The notes: generated by a model not told the origin, from the letters alone. Shown: positions 1-7,057, numbered from the stretch's first letter. The stretch is DNA of 7,273 bases from Phaeodactylibacter sp964397205 (GCA_964397205.1 CAYNIT010000236.1:1-7273), one strand, 5' to 3'. Numbers and translations are program-made.

Positions 1-1932
1 GGCCACTGGTGGATTGAAATAGGCGGGCTGGACCCCAGCGGGCCTCACACTTTTCAGTACCTGGTGGACGGCGAGATCAGAATAGCGGACCCTTACAGCA
101 GGCTTGTGCTTGACCCCAGCAACGACCCTTTCATCAGCGAGGAGGTTTATCCAAACCTGCCTGCCTACCCCGATCAGGCGCAGGGCATTGTCAGCTTGAT
201 TGACCCGGAGGTTGCTGCATACAACTGGCAAACCCAGGATTACGAACGGCCTCCCAAGGAGCGGCTGGTCATATACGAATTGCTGGTGCGCGATTTCCTG
301 GAGAGCCACAGCTACACGGACCTCATCGACACCCTCGATTACCTGCAGCGTCTGGGCATCAACGCTATAGAACTCATGCCAGTCAACGAATTTGAGGCCA
401 ACATAAGCTGGGGGTACAACCCTTCCTACCACATGGCCCTCGACAAATACTACGGCCCCATTTACGAGTTCAAGCGTTTGGTGGATGCCTGCCATCAGCG
501 CGGCATCGCAGTGATTTTAGATGTCGTGTACAACCATGCCTTCAGCCAGAGCCCGCTGGCCCAATTGTACTGGGACGAGAGCAACTTCCGCCCCTCACCG
601 GACAATCCATGGCTCAACGTTTTTGCCAAGCACCCTTTCAACGTAGGGTATGACTTCAACCACGAAAAACCGGCTACCCGGGAGTTCGTCAAACGCGTAA
701 TGCGGTACTGGCTGGAGGAAATGAGGGTCGATGGATTCCGTTTCGACCTTTCCAAAGGCTTTACCCAGAAGCAATCCAACGATGTTGGCAGCTGGGGAGC
801 GTATGACCCTACCCGCCTGGTTATCCTAAAGGACTACGCCGATGAGGTCTGGGCAACTACCCCCGGCGCTTACGTCATCATGGAGCACTTCGGGGTCTGG
901 GAAGAGGAACTCGAAATGGCGCAGTACGGCGAAGGCATGATGATGTGGAACAAAATGCAGCCTCAGTACAAGAACGCAGTTTTGGGCTTCGGGTCTGATC
1001 TCTCGGGAGCTTCCTATACCCACCGCGGATGGGACGTTCCCGGCATCGTTTCCTTTATGGAAAGCCACGATGAGGAGCGCTTGGTCTATGAGGCCCTGGA
1101 GTTTGGCAATACTGAGGGAGATTACAATGTGAAAGAACTGGAAACGGCACTGGCCAGAGTAGAGGCAGCCAGCAACATGTTTTACACCATACCCGGCCCT
1201 AAGATGTTGTGGCAATTCGGAGAACTGGGCTATGATTTCTCGATCAACTACTGCGAAAACGGCACCATCAACCCCGACTGCCGTACGGGCCCTAAACCCA
1301 TCCGCTGGGACTACTTACAGCAAGATGCCCGCCGCCGCCTTTACGACCGAACCGGCGAGCTCATCCGTCTTACCCAAGCTTACGATGTATTCCATACTGA
1401 TGATATCAGCCTAGAGTTGAACGGCGATGGCAAAGTGATTCAGCTGTTCGGGGATGACATAGAAGTTGTAGCCGTCGCCAATTTCGGAGTAGAACAGACC
1501 AATGTTTCCCAAGTATTCACCCAAGCCGGCTGGTGGTACGAGCAATTTACGGGCGACAGCATAGATGTCCTGACGCCCAATCAACTGCTTAGCCTGGAGC
1601 CTGGGGAGTACCGCTTATATACCACTCGCCCGCTTGAGACTCCGACCAGCACCAGCACCCGAGAGCAATTGGCGCCGCAGGGCTTCCACCTTAGGCTGAT
1701 GCCTAACCCTAGCAACGGCCCCGTGTTCGTAACCTACGAACTGCCATCGGCAGCCAACGTGAGCATTGAGGTATTCAATTTACAAGGGCAAGCACTGCAC
1801 CGCCGGCAGTACGGCCGGCAGATGCCTGGCTGGAACGCCGAGAACCTGGAGTTGAATCTACCGCAGGGCACCTATGTGCTCAAGCTAAGCGCGGGCGGTA
1901 AAGTAGAAGCAAAAACCTTCATCATCCGATAA
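1..1932 (+). CDS. Secreted GH13 alpha-amylase-family glycoside hydrolase with T9SS C-terminal sorting domain (5' partial)
   Basis: The frame is open from base 1, so the true start lies upstream; the GTG at 64 falls inside a conserved domain and is not a credible start. Numbering the visible 643 residues from base 1, residues 1-80 look like the end of a CBM48/E-set beta-sandwich. A (beta/alpha)8 barrel follows at about 88-460, with all four GH13 regions: DVVYNH at 174-179, GFRFD with nucleophile D249 and R247, IMEHF with acid/base E295, and SHDEER with D357. W137-G-Y-N-P resembles isoamylase, pullulanase and branching-enzyme relatives. A beta-rich domain C (about 470-545), a Thr/Ser linker and a type A sorting domain (561-643, PNPSNG at 568, ending in FIIR) complete it. 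C418 and C427 could form a disulfide, which would suit an exported protein. The enzyme should act on alpha-1,4 or alpha-1,6 glucans outside the cell; the exact specificity cannot be read from the sequence. Confidence 0.93.
   Translation, partial: GHWWIEIGGLDPSGPHTFQYLVDGEIRIADPYSRLVLDPSNDPFISEEVYPNLPAYPDQAQGIVSLIDPEVAAYNWQTQDYERPPKERLVIYELLVRDFLESHSYTDLIDTLDYLQRLGINAIELMPVNEFEANISWGYNPSYHMALDKYYGPIYEFKRLVDACHQRGIAVILDVVYNHAFSQSPLAQLYWDESNFRPSPDNPWLNVFAKHPFNVGYDFNHEKPATREFVKRVMRYWLEEMRVDGFRFDLSKGFTQKQSNDVGSWGAYDPTRLVILKDYADEVWATTPGAYVIMEHFGVWEEELEMAQYGEGMMMWNKMQPQYKNAVLGFGSDLSGASYTHRGWDVPGIVSFMESHDEERLVYEALEFGNTEGDYNVKELETALARVEAASNMFYTIPGPKMLWQFGELGYDFSINYCENGTINPDCRTGPKPIRWDYLQQDARRRLYDRTGELIRLTQAYDVFHTDDISLELNGDGKVIQLFGDDIEVVAVANFGVEQTNVSQVFTQAGWWYEQFTGDSIDVLTPNQLLSLEPGEYRLYTTRPLETPTSTSTREQLAPQGFHLRLMPNPSNGPVFVTYELPSAANVSIEVFNLQGQALHRRQYGRQMPGWNAENLELNLPQGTYVLKLSAGGKVEAKTFIIR
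1681..1929 (+). other. T9SS type A C-terminal sorting domain of the GH13 protein
   Basis: About 83 residues at the C-terminus follow a Thr/Ser-rich linker. They have the usual order of a Por secretion tail: a PNPSNG turn near the start (1702-1719), a V-x-V-x-Y-x-L-P strand, an I-E-V-F-N-L-Q-G-Q strand-turn, an L-P-Q-G-T-Y-V-L-K-L strand and a final basic K-T-F-I-I-R. In known members this domain directs the protein across the outer membrane through the type IX machinery and is then removed, leaving the enzyme surface-attached or released. A Sec signal peptide would be expected at the unseen N-terminus. Confidence 0.9.
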
Positions 1933-1960
1933 TTAGGGGCGAAAGAACCGCCAACCCACA

Positions 1961-2006
1961 AGCCAGGCTGCACCCTCAAAGCGCGCAGCCTGGCTCTTTT
2001 ATTTTA
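1961..2006 (+). terminator. Intrinsic terminator after the GH13 gene
   Basis: A perfect 11-bp stem pairs 1961-1971 (AGCCAGGCTGC) with 1985-1995 (GCAGCCTGGCT) around a 13-base loop. It is followed at once by a T-rich run, CTTTTATTTTAT. It starts 28 bases after the stop codon. On the minus strand the same hairpin is not followed by a T run, so it serves the plus-strand gene best. It may still slow read-through from the convergent FAD/Fe-S gene, which ends at 2060. Confidence 0.88.
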
Positions 2007-2059
2007 TGGCTTGCCGTTCAAGATTTCTGAAGACTGACTCGGCAGACTATAGCAGCAGC

Positions 2060-4984
2060 CTACCGCAGGGCTTCCCACAGCACCTCAACAGGGTGTACTG
2101 CCTCTTTTTCCGTGCCGTCTTTGATTTGGTGGCGGCAACTCGTGCCTGGGGCAACAATTACCTCCTCTTCTGCCGAATCCCGTACCGCAGGAAAGAGCAC
2201 TTGCTCGCCAATCGCCATACTCAGCTCGTAGTGTTCGGCTTCGTAGCCGAAAGAGCCTGCCATGCCGCAGCAGCCGGAAGGGATGACTTCTACCTCGTAA
2301 TGTACCGGCAGATTTAGCAGGAATGCCGTAGACTCAATGCCCGACAGGGCTTTTTGGTGGCAGTGCCCGTGCAGCAACAGCCGCTTCTTCTCCGTAGTGA
2401 AGTACTCGGAGCTCAGGCGCCCCGCTTCAACCTCCCGCATCAGAAATTCCTCTATCGTCAAAGCATTGGGGGCAATTTGCATCGCTGCATCCTTTAGGCC
2501 CGGGCCCGCTAATTTGGGGTATTCATCCCGGAATCCCAGAATGGCAGAAGGCTCTACGCCCACCAACGGCGTTTCCGCAGAGACTTTATCCACAAAGGTG
2601 CGGATATTGCGCTGTGCCAGGCGTTGAGCAGCGGGCAGCAATCCTTTGGACATGTGGGCGCGCCCGCTCTCCGCATGAGCAGTAAACTTGACCTCATACC
2701 CCAATCGGGACAGCAGCTCCACTGCCCGGATGCCAATATGCGCATCGTTGTAGTTGGTAAACTCATCGCAGAAGAACCAAAGGCTGCCCTTCTTGGAGCC
2801 ATTGGGCACCAGCTTTTCTTGGTTTTTTTTCAGCCAGCGGTCCAGCGCGATGTGGTGGACGGCCGGCAGGCTGCGGCCGGCAGCCACCCCAAGCACCCGC
2901 TTGGCGATGCCGCTGAGCAACGGATTATTGAAGGCAAAGTTGCTGAGCTGTGGTACTTTGATGGCAATGCTGTTGAGCGTACCAATATTGGCAAAGGCCC
3001 GAGCCCGCAGCGGAACGCCGTTGGACTGGTAGTACTGATGCAAAAATTCTGACTTCAGGGTGGTCATATCTACGTTGGAAGGGCACTCCGAGGTGCAAGC
3101 CTTACAAGCCAGGCAAAGATCCATCGCCTCGTAAATCTCCGGGTGGTCAAAGGGGTTTTCTTTGACGTTCATCGTCAAGAACTCCCGCAGCACATTGGCT
3201 CTGCCCCGCGTGGTGTCGGCTTCGTGGCGCGTTGCCCGATAACTGGGGCACATGGTACCGCCCGAAAAGTTCAGCTTACGGCAATCGCCGGAGCCATTGC
3301 AGCGCTCAGCTGCCCGCAGTATGCCTCCTTCCTCCGAAAAGTCATAGACCGTGTCGAAGGCCGGCGTAGGCTGATCGGCTTCGTAGCGGAAGCTGCTCTG
3401 CATGGGCGGGGCATCCACAATTTTTCCTGGGTTGAAAATCCCTTGGGGATCCCAGCGTTGCTTGAGCTGCCGAAGCAGTTCGTAATTGTCTTGCCCAATC
3501 ATCATCGGGATGAACTCAGCCCGGACCCGGCCATCCCCATGCTCTCCACTGAGAGAGCCTCGGTACTTTTTCACCAGTTGGGCGACCCGCTCGGTAATGT
3601 CGTGGAACAGCTGTTGGCCGTCGGCATCCTTCAGGTTGAGGATGGGCCGCAGGTGGAGTTCTCCTGCTCCGGCGTGGGCATAGTAAACGGATTGCTGACC
3701 AAAGGATTCCATAAGGCCGTCGAATTCCTCAATGTAGGCGGGCAGGTCTTCAATAGCTACGGCGGTGTCTTCGATGCAAGCCACCGGTTTGGCATCGCCT
3801 GGAATATTGGCCAGCAGCCCCAGGCCGGCTTTGCGCAGCGTCCACACTTGCTTCGTTTTAGGAGACTCCACAAGCGGGTAAGCGTAGCCCAATTGTTTTT
3901 GCTGCAGCGCACTGGCCAATTCCTGCGCCTGCTTTCTCGCTTCTGCCAGGGTATCCCCACGAAACTCTACCATCAGCACCCCTTCTGGATCGCCCTCTAC
4001 AAAGAAACGGTTCTTCTTCTGCTCGATGTTCTTTTTGGTGAGGTCCAGGATGATTTTGTCCATCAGCTCGCAGGCAGTGGGCTGGAACTCCATAGCCAAC
4101 AATACCGCTTTCAGCGATGCTGGGATGCTGTGGAAATGGGCACAGAGCACCACATCCTTTGGTTTAGGCAGTGGATCAAGGTGAAGCTTAATTTCCGTCG
4201 TGAAGGCCAGGGTGCCTTCAGAACCACAGAGCAGTTCACAAAAGTTGAAAGCCTTTCCATCACTGCGGAACGGTTGCTGCTCCAGCAGCAAGTCCAGGGC
4301 ATAGCCAGTATTGCGCCGATGGATGGATGGTTTTGGGAAGGAAGCTCGGATAGACTCCTGCCGCTGCGGGTCCATTAGGGTTTCATAAACGTGCTGATAG
4401 AGCTGGTTCTCAAAACTACCGCCCGCCATCTTTTCCTGGAAGGCATCAGCATCTAGGGAGGAAAAAGTAGCCTCCGATCCATCACTTAGTATGGCCTTGA
4501 GTTCTAGCACGTGGTCTCGGGTAGAGCCATAGGTGATGGAAGTCGTACCGCAGGAGTTATTGCCAACCATGCCCCCAATCATTGCCCGATTGGCGGTGGA
4601 GGTGTTGGGGCCAAAGAAAAGCCCGTGCGGTTTGAGGTGGTGGTTGAGCTCGTCCCGAATCACGCCCGGTTGGACCCTCACCCATCCTTCTGCTGCATTG
4701 ACCTCCAGGATTTGATTCATGTACTTGGATACGTCCACCACCATCCCATCTCCTACGCACTGCCCCGCCAGAGAAGTCCCTGCCGCCCGGGGAATCAAGG
4801 GCAGGCCATGCTTTTTGGCAAACGCTACGATGCGGCGCACATCCTCGGCGTGACGGGGCAGGGCAACTGCCGTTGGCAGTTCCCGGTATACAGAAGCATC
4901 GGTCGCGTAGAGGTGACGCATCAGGCTGTCGTAGTGCAGTTCGCCATTTAGTCGTTGTTCCAGTGCTCGTAGTTGATCCTTCAT
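2060..4984 (-). CDS. FAD-binding and (Fe-S)-binding 2-hydroxyacid dehydrogenase (GlcD/Dld-YdiJ type fusion), 974 aa
   Basis: This large fusion oxidises a 2-hydroxyacid, probably D-lactate, D-2-hydroxyglutarate or glycolate, and passes electrons from FAD to Fe-S clusters and then to an unknown acceptor. The PCMH-type FAD domain (about 30-270) shows PRAAGTSLAGQ at 65-75, GGMVGNNSCG at 137-146 and GSEGT at 254-258. The FAD-linked oxidase C-terminal domain (about 275-525) shows HAGAGELHLRP at 437-447, SGEHGDG at 479-485 and NPGKI at 518-522. The ferredoxin-like part has C562, C568 and C579-P, then C624-x2-C-x2-C-x3-C634-P. The CCG (HdrB/GlpC-like) region has FFCDEFTNYND at 737-747, HGHCHQK at 872-878, GCCG at 904-907 and C950. 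Length and order match E. coli YdiJ-type proteins (about 1,018 aa). The ATG at 4984 fits the family N-terminus (LxGELHYD, LYATDASVYRE). No Shine-Dalgarno is visible. The substrate cannot be decided from sequence alone. Confidence 0.93.
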   Translation of the reverse strand: MKDQLRALEQRLNGELHYDSLMRHLYATDASVYRELPTAVALPRHAEDVRRIVAFAKKHGLPLIPRAAGTSLAGQCVGDGMVVDVSKYMNQILEVNAAEGWVRVQPGVIRDELNHHLKPHGLFFGPNTSTANRAMIGGMVGNNSCGTTSITYGSTRDHVLELKAILSDGSEATFSSLDADAFQEKMAGGSFENQLYQHVYETLMDPQRQESIRASFPKPSIHRRNTGYALDLLLEQQPFRSDGKAFNFCELLCGSEGTLAFTTEIKLHLDPLPKPKDVVLCAHFHSIPASLKAVLLAMEFQPTACELMDKIILDLTKKNIEQKKNRFFVEGDPEGVLMVEFRGDTLAEARKQAQELASALQQKQLGYAYPLVESPKTKQVWTLRKAGLGLLANIPGDAKPVACIEDTAVAIEDLPAYIEEFDGLMESFGQQSVYYAHAGAGELHLRPILNLKDADGQQLFHDITERVAQLVKKYRGSLSGEHGDGRVRAEFIPMMIGQDNYELLRQLKQRWDPQGIFNPGKIVDAPPMQSSFRYEADQPTPAFDTVYDFSEEGGILRAAERCNGSGDCRKLNFSGGTMCPSYRATRHEADTTRGRANVLREFLTMNVKENPFDHPEIYEAMDLCLACKACTSECPSNVDMTTLKSEFLHQYYQSNGVPLRARAFANIGTLNSIAIKVPQLSNFAFNNPLLSGIAKRVLGVAAGRSLPAVHHIALDRWLKKNQEKLVPNGSKKGSLWFFCDEFTNYNDAHIGIRAVELLSRLGYEVKFTAHAESGRAHMSKGLLPAAQRLAQRNIRTFVDKVSAETPLVGVEPSAILGFRDEYPKLAGPGLKDAAMQIAPNALTIEEFLMREVEAGRLSSEYFTTEKKRLLLHGHCHQKALSGIESTAFLLNLPVHYEVEVIPSGCCGMAGSFGYEAEHYELSMAIGEQVLFPAVRDSAEEEVIVAPGTSCRHQIKDGTEKEAVHPVEVLWEALR

Positions 4985-5013
4985 CGGGGCTTTGTATTGT
5001 TTTCTGGTGTTAA

Positions 5014-5049
5014 ACAGCCCAGCAGCGAGTAGGGCCGCTGCCGGACTGT
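5014..5049 (-). other. Imperfect 14-bp hairpin in the leader of the FAD/Fe-S gene
   Basis: Bases 5014-5027 pair with 5036-5049 over 14 positions with two mismatches; the innermost six pairs (GCAGCG/CGCTGC) are perfect, and the loop is 8 bases. It lies between the methyltransferase stop and the FAD gene start, downstream of the promoter-like sequence at 5070-5099, so it would fall in the 5' leader of the FAD mRNA. In the minus direction it is followed by only TTAACACC, too few T's for a standard terminator. It could protect the upstream transcript's 3' end or act as an attenuator. Confidence 0.5.
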
Positions 5050-5069
5050 CAGAAAAGCGTTGAAATTAA

Positions 5070-5099
5070 CAAAATTAATCACCAGATACCGGGGATCAA
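5070..5099 (-). promoter_or_regulatory. Candidate Bacteroidota sigma-ABfr-type promoter for the FAD/Fe-S gene
   Basis: Read on the minus strand, TTG (5099-5097) is followed by 19 bases and then TAATTTTG (5077-5070). This fits the known Bacteroidota housekeeping consensus, TTG-N19-21-TAnnTTTG, in both elements and in spacing. Transcription would start near 5062-5065, giving a leader of about 80 bases before the ATG at 4984. The -33 element lies inside the last codons of the upstream methyltransferase gene, so the FAD gene may be expressed separately from the two genes before it. Confidence 0.55.
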
Positions 5100-5714
5100 G
5101 CGCTTAGATCTGCGCTGGTATTCCTCATAGGCCGTGCCGAAATTGCGGACCAGCGCTTTTTCTTCCGCAGTGATGCGCAGGTAGTAAGCAATCATCATAC
5201 AGGCTGCAGCCACCAGCAGGCCCCACCAGGATTCCAGCAGCACGGCGCTGCCGAGGGCCGTTGTCAGGGCACCAGTATAACTCGGGTGCCGCACCCAGGC
5301 AAAGGGCCCCTCTTGGATGAGCCGGTGCCCATCCTGAATCTGTACAGTTGGCGTAAAAAACCGGCCTAATGTACGGATGGCCCAAACCCTGAGCCCAGTA
5401 CCCAATACAATCAAGCCCAGCCCAGCGAAGAAGCATACGCTGTGGTGGCGGCCCGGATGCCAATAGCCCCACTCGGCCACTGGTATAGCAGTGGCCAGCA
5501 GGGAAAACAGCAGTATCAGAACGACGCTGTTCTGGTCATCTGCTTTGTGCTCTTTGGCTTCCTGCCCTTCGAAGCTAGGCTGGGTCAGAAACACGGTGAC
5601 TGCCGCCCCCATCAGGATTAAAATTTTGTAGTGGAGGATCAACTCTGGACGGAGCGCCAGCGGCAGCACATAAGCCAGTATTAGAAAAAGCAAGGTGTTT
5701 TTCAGTTTTACCAT
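5079..5714 (-). CDS. Integral-membrane methyltransferase, isoprenylcysteine carboxyl methyltransferase (ICMT/PEMT-like) family, 211 aa
   Basis: The protein should use S-adenosylmethionine to methylate a lipid-like or membrane-bound acceptor. About five hydrophobic segments are visible, near residues 5-22, 28-44, 62-80, 91-110 and 150-178. The C-terminal half carries the family signature: GHRLIQEGPFAWVRHPSYTG, with R142-H143-P144 and Y146-x-G148, then E184-E185-K186 in the second cofactor-binding segment, and finally F-G-x-x-Y-x-x-Y and K-R-L-I-P at 192-208. Length is typical of bacterial members. Eukaryotic ICMT makes carboxyl methyl esters, but bacterial relatives act on varied or unknown acceptors, so the substrate is open. 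The gene starts 39 bases after the acyltransferase stop on the same strand. No Shine-Dalgarno precedes the ATG; a near match to the -7 box lies at 5741-5748 (TGAATTTG) without a matching -33 element. Confidence 0.85.
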   Translation of the reverse strand: MVKLKNTLLFLILAYVLPLALRPELILHYKILILMGAAVTVFLTQPSFEGQEAKEHKADDQNSVVLILLFSLLATAIPVAEWGYWHPGRHHSVCFFAGLGLIVLGTGLRVWAIRTLGRFFTPTVQIQDGHRLIQEGPFAWVRHPSYTGALTTALGSAVLLESWWGLLVAAACMMIAYYLRITAEEKALVRNFGTAYEEYQRRSKRLIPGIW

Positions 5715-5753
5715 TTCGTCGGTATGTTTTAGAAATTAATCAAATTCAATCTG

Positions 5754-6521
5754 TCAGGCCGCTTGCTGCAGCTGTGTAAAGGGTGCAATGAGCTGTTTGC
5801 TTTCCGGGCGCATAGAAATGGCACCGTAGTGTCTGGCTATGGGAGCCATCAGCTCGATGCGTTCTTGCACTGCTTTGCGTATATGCCAAGACTGCAGGCT
5901 GAGAATGCTGGCAGCCAGGCCGCCGTAGTCATTATCCCGGCCGTCGATTATTTGTTTGAAGCCAAATCGGTAGTAAGCCGGCGCATGCCGGGGGTGGCAG
6001 GCCAGCAGTACAGTATCGTAATGGCACCGGTACAGGAGGTAAGCAAGGGCTGCTTCGAGCATAAATCGGGTGTACCCACCAGAGCGGGCCTCCGGCGCAA
6101 AAACGAAGCGGCCGGCTTCCACCACCGAGGCCTGCTCTTCCTCCAGAAGTTGCAGATGCTGGCCTATAGCGTCTTTCTGGGGGCAATTGGCCAAAAGCGG
6201 CAGCTCCCTAGAGCTTCGTGGGGGCCGCTCTGCTCCGTACTTGTTTGCCAATTGGTCTAAGTGCAAGGTATCCGACAGTTGCTCCTTTTTTACCAGCCGC
6301 ATGTAGCCAAGGGGGTGCGCCCCGAAATGGCCCTCCTGAAATAATCCCAGATGGTGTGCGTTCCAATCGTAGTAGTCGAAACTCAGGCCATCCGCATTCT
6401 CATCGACTAAGCTTGCACAACGGCTTTCTAAATAGCCTTCGTGGCGAAGGCGGAATAAGGCTTCCAGTTCTTTCGTGCTCTGCGCTTGGCGCAGCGTCAA
6501 TACTTGTGGTGTGGTACTCAT
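5754..6521 (-). CDS. GNAT-fold N-acyltransferase, FeeM / PEP-CTERM-acyltransferase-like, 255 aa
   Basis: The sequence resembles acyltransferases related to autoinducer synthases and FeeM, which move a fatty acyl group (often from acyl-ACP) to an amine such as an amino acid. Visible elements are an N-terminal LFRLRHEGY (22-30), matching the F-R-x-R-Y-E-V-Y type opening; FDYYDWNAHHLGLF (48-61) and GYMRLV (72-77), matching the D-x-x-D-x-x-A-x-H-x-x-x and G-x-x-R-L segments; E135-x-G-R-F-V-F-x-P-x-x-R (135-146), the core strand before the cofactor loop; and HPRHAPAYYRFGFKQI (176-191), typical of the GNAT C-terminal half. No signal peptide or membrane helix is seen. The start at 6521 keeps the expected short lead before the FRxR motif; no Shine-Dalgarno precedes it. 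It is probably the first gene of a unit with the methyltransferase. It could instead be a general GNAT acetyltransferase; substrate and product are not known. Confidence 0.7.
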   Translation of the reverse strand: MSTTPQVLTLRQAQSTKELEALFRLRHEGYLESRCASLVDENADGLSFDYYDWNAHHLGLFQEGHFGAHPLGYMRLVKKEQLSDTLHLDQLANKYGAERPPRSSRELPLLANCPQKDAIGQHLQLLEEEQASVVEAGRFVFAPEARSGGYTRFMLEAALAYLLYRCHYDTVLLACHPRHAPAYYRFGFKQIIDGRDNDYGGLAASILSLQSWHIRKAVQERIELMAPIARHYGAISMRPESKQLIAPFTQLQQAA

Positions 6522-6600
6522 GATTACGAGATTGTATGAAGTTGATTAAAAAGTTGTCTCAAGTGAGCTGCCGTAGAACTCGTAATCGTTTCCAAAAACA

Positions 6601-7057
6601 GTGGGTCCGGGATATAGCTTCTGCCTTCTGGGCAGTTTACCCCAGTACCGAATACGCACCGATGAGTGTCGGTGCACGCCCTGTGCAACGGGCCGCTCTC
6701 TCTGTCCTGTTGGTCCTTGTAGACAGAAGAGCTCTGACGCCACAGGCAGCCAACCTTTTCCCATAAGCCCTCGCGTAGCGAAAGACTAAACGGGCCCCTT
6801 GGTCGTCAACTCCGTTAGACGTATAAAAGGAAGTGTAATAGTGTTGTTCCCCACCGCATCAGACTTGGATAGCGGAGGATGTTATCGTTGAGAAGTAAGC
6901 ACAAGTGCTTGGGACGGGCTTTTTGGAAAAACGATTGAGCCCTACGGCAGTGTAATTTGGCGTCGGACTAAAAAAGGAGAGAAGGATGCAAAGTGTTGTT
7001 CAGTCTCACATGAGCGATGGCGTGATAATGCTTAGATGCAATTACCGCGGGCCATCG
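6601..7057. ncRNA. Candidate structured RNA region (family and strand unknown)
   Basis: Several stems follow one another closely: 6621-6625/6631-6635 (5 bp), 6656-6662/6669-6675 (7 bp, 6-base loop), 6678-6681/6690-6693 (4 bp), and 6696-6706/6722-6731 (10 bp with one bulged base). Further along are 6786-6793/6812-6818 (7 bp, one bulge), 6897-6902/6905-6910 (6 bp with a 2-base centre), 6916-6920/6938-6942 (5 bp) and the long hairpin at 7015-7057. The stretch has no good open frame, and its composition drops to AT-rich just after the last hairpin. The first bases, GTGGGTCCGGG, loosely recall the GTGYG start of group II introns, but no domain V (AGC...GAAA...GTT) was found, so that identity is not supported. 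On the minus strand it could be a long leader of the acyltransferase gene. Confidence 0.3.
7015..7057. repeat. Long imperfect hairpin at the right edge of the structured region
   Basis: The outer stem CGATGGC (7015-7021) pairs perfectly with GCCATCG (7051-7057). Inside it, 7022-7029 pairs with 7041-7048 over eight positions with one G-T wobble and one A-C mismatch, leaving a two-base bulge (7049-7050) and an 11-base loop. About 14 pairs in 43 bases is well above what the flanking AT-rich DNA shows. There is no T run directly after it on either strand, so it is not a standard terminator. It may be an RNA element or a protein-binding inverted repeat. Confidence 0.5.

Noticed and set aside
826..1215. 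Minus-strand open frame of 129 codons inside the GH13 gene
   Set aside because: It covers the region encoding catalytic motifs III and IV of the GH13 enzyme in another frame and has no recognisable features.
3143..4378. A 411-codon open frame on the plus strand, antisense to the FAD/Fe-S gene
   Set aside because: It lies wholly inside the well-supported dehydrogenase frame on the other strand, its protein has no recognisable domain, and long antisense frames are common opposite GC-rich genes.
5741..5748. Possible separate promoter for the methyltransferase (TGAATTTG, minus strand)
   Set aside because: One base differs from the -7 consensus and no TTG lies 19-21 bases upstream; with a 39-base gap, co-transcription with the acyltransferase is simpler.
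6536..6789. Three overlapping short frames (6536-6766 +, 6546-6764 -, 6601-6789 +) of 60-76 codons
   Set aside because: They overlap on both strands, have no known family, ribosome site or promoter, and cover the run of hairpins; chance frames are more likely.
6601..7057. A group II intron beginning at the GTGGG at 6601
   Set aside because: The start only loosely resembles GTGYG, no domain V with AGC triad and GAAA tetraloop was found, and no reverse transcriptase frame follows within the window.
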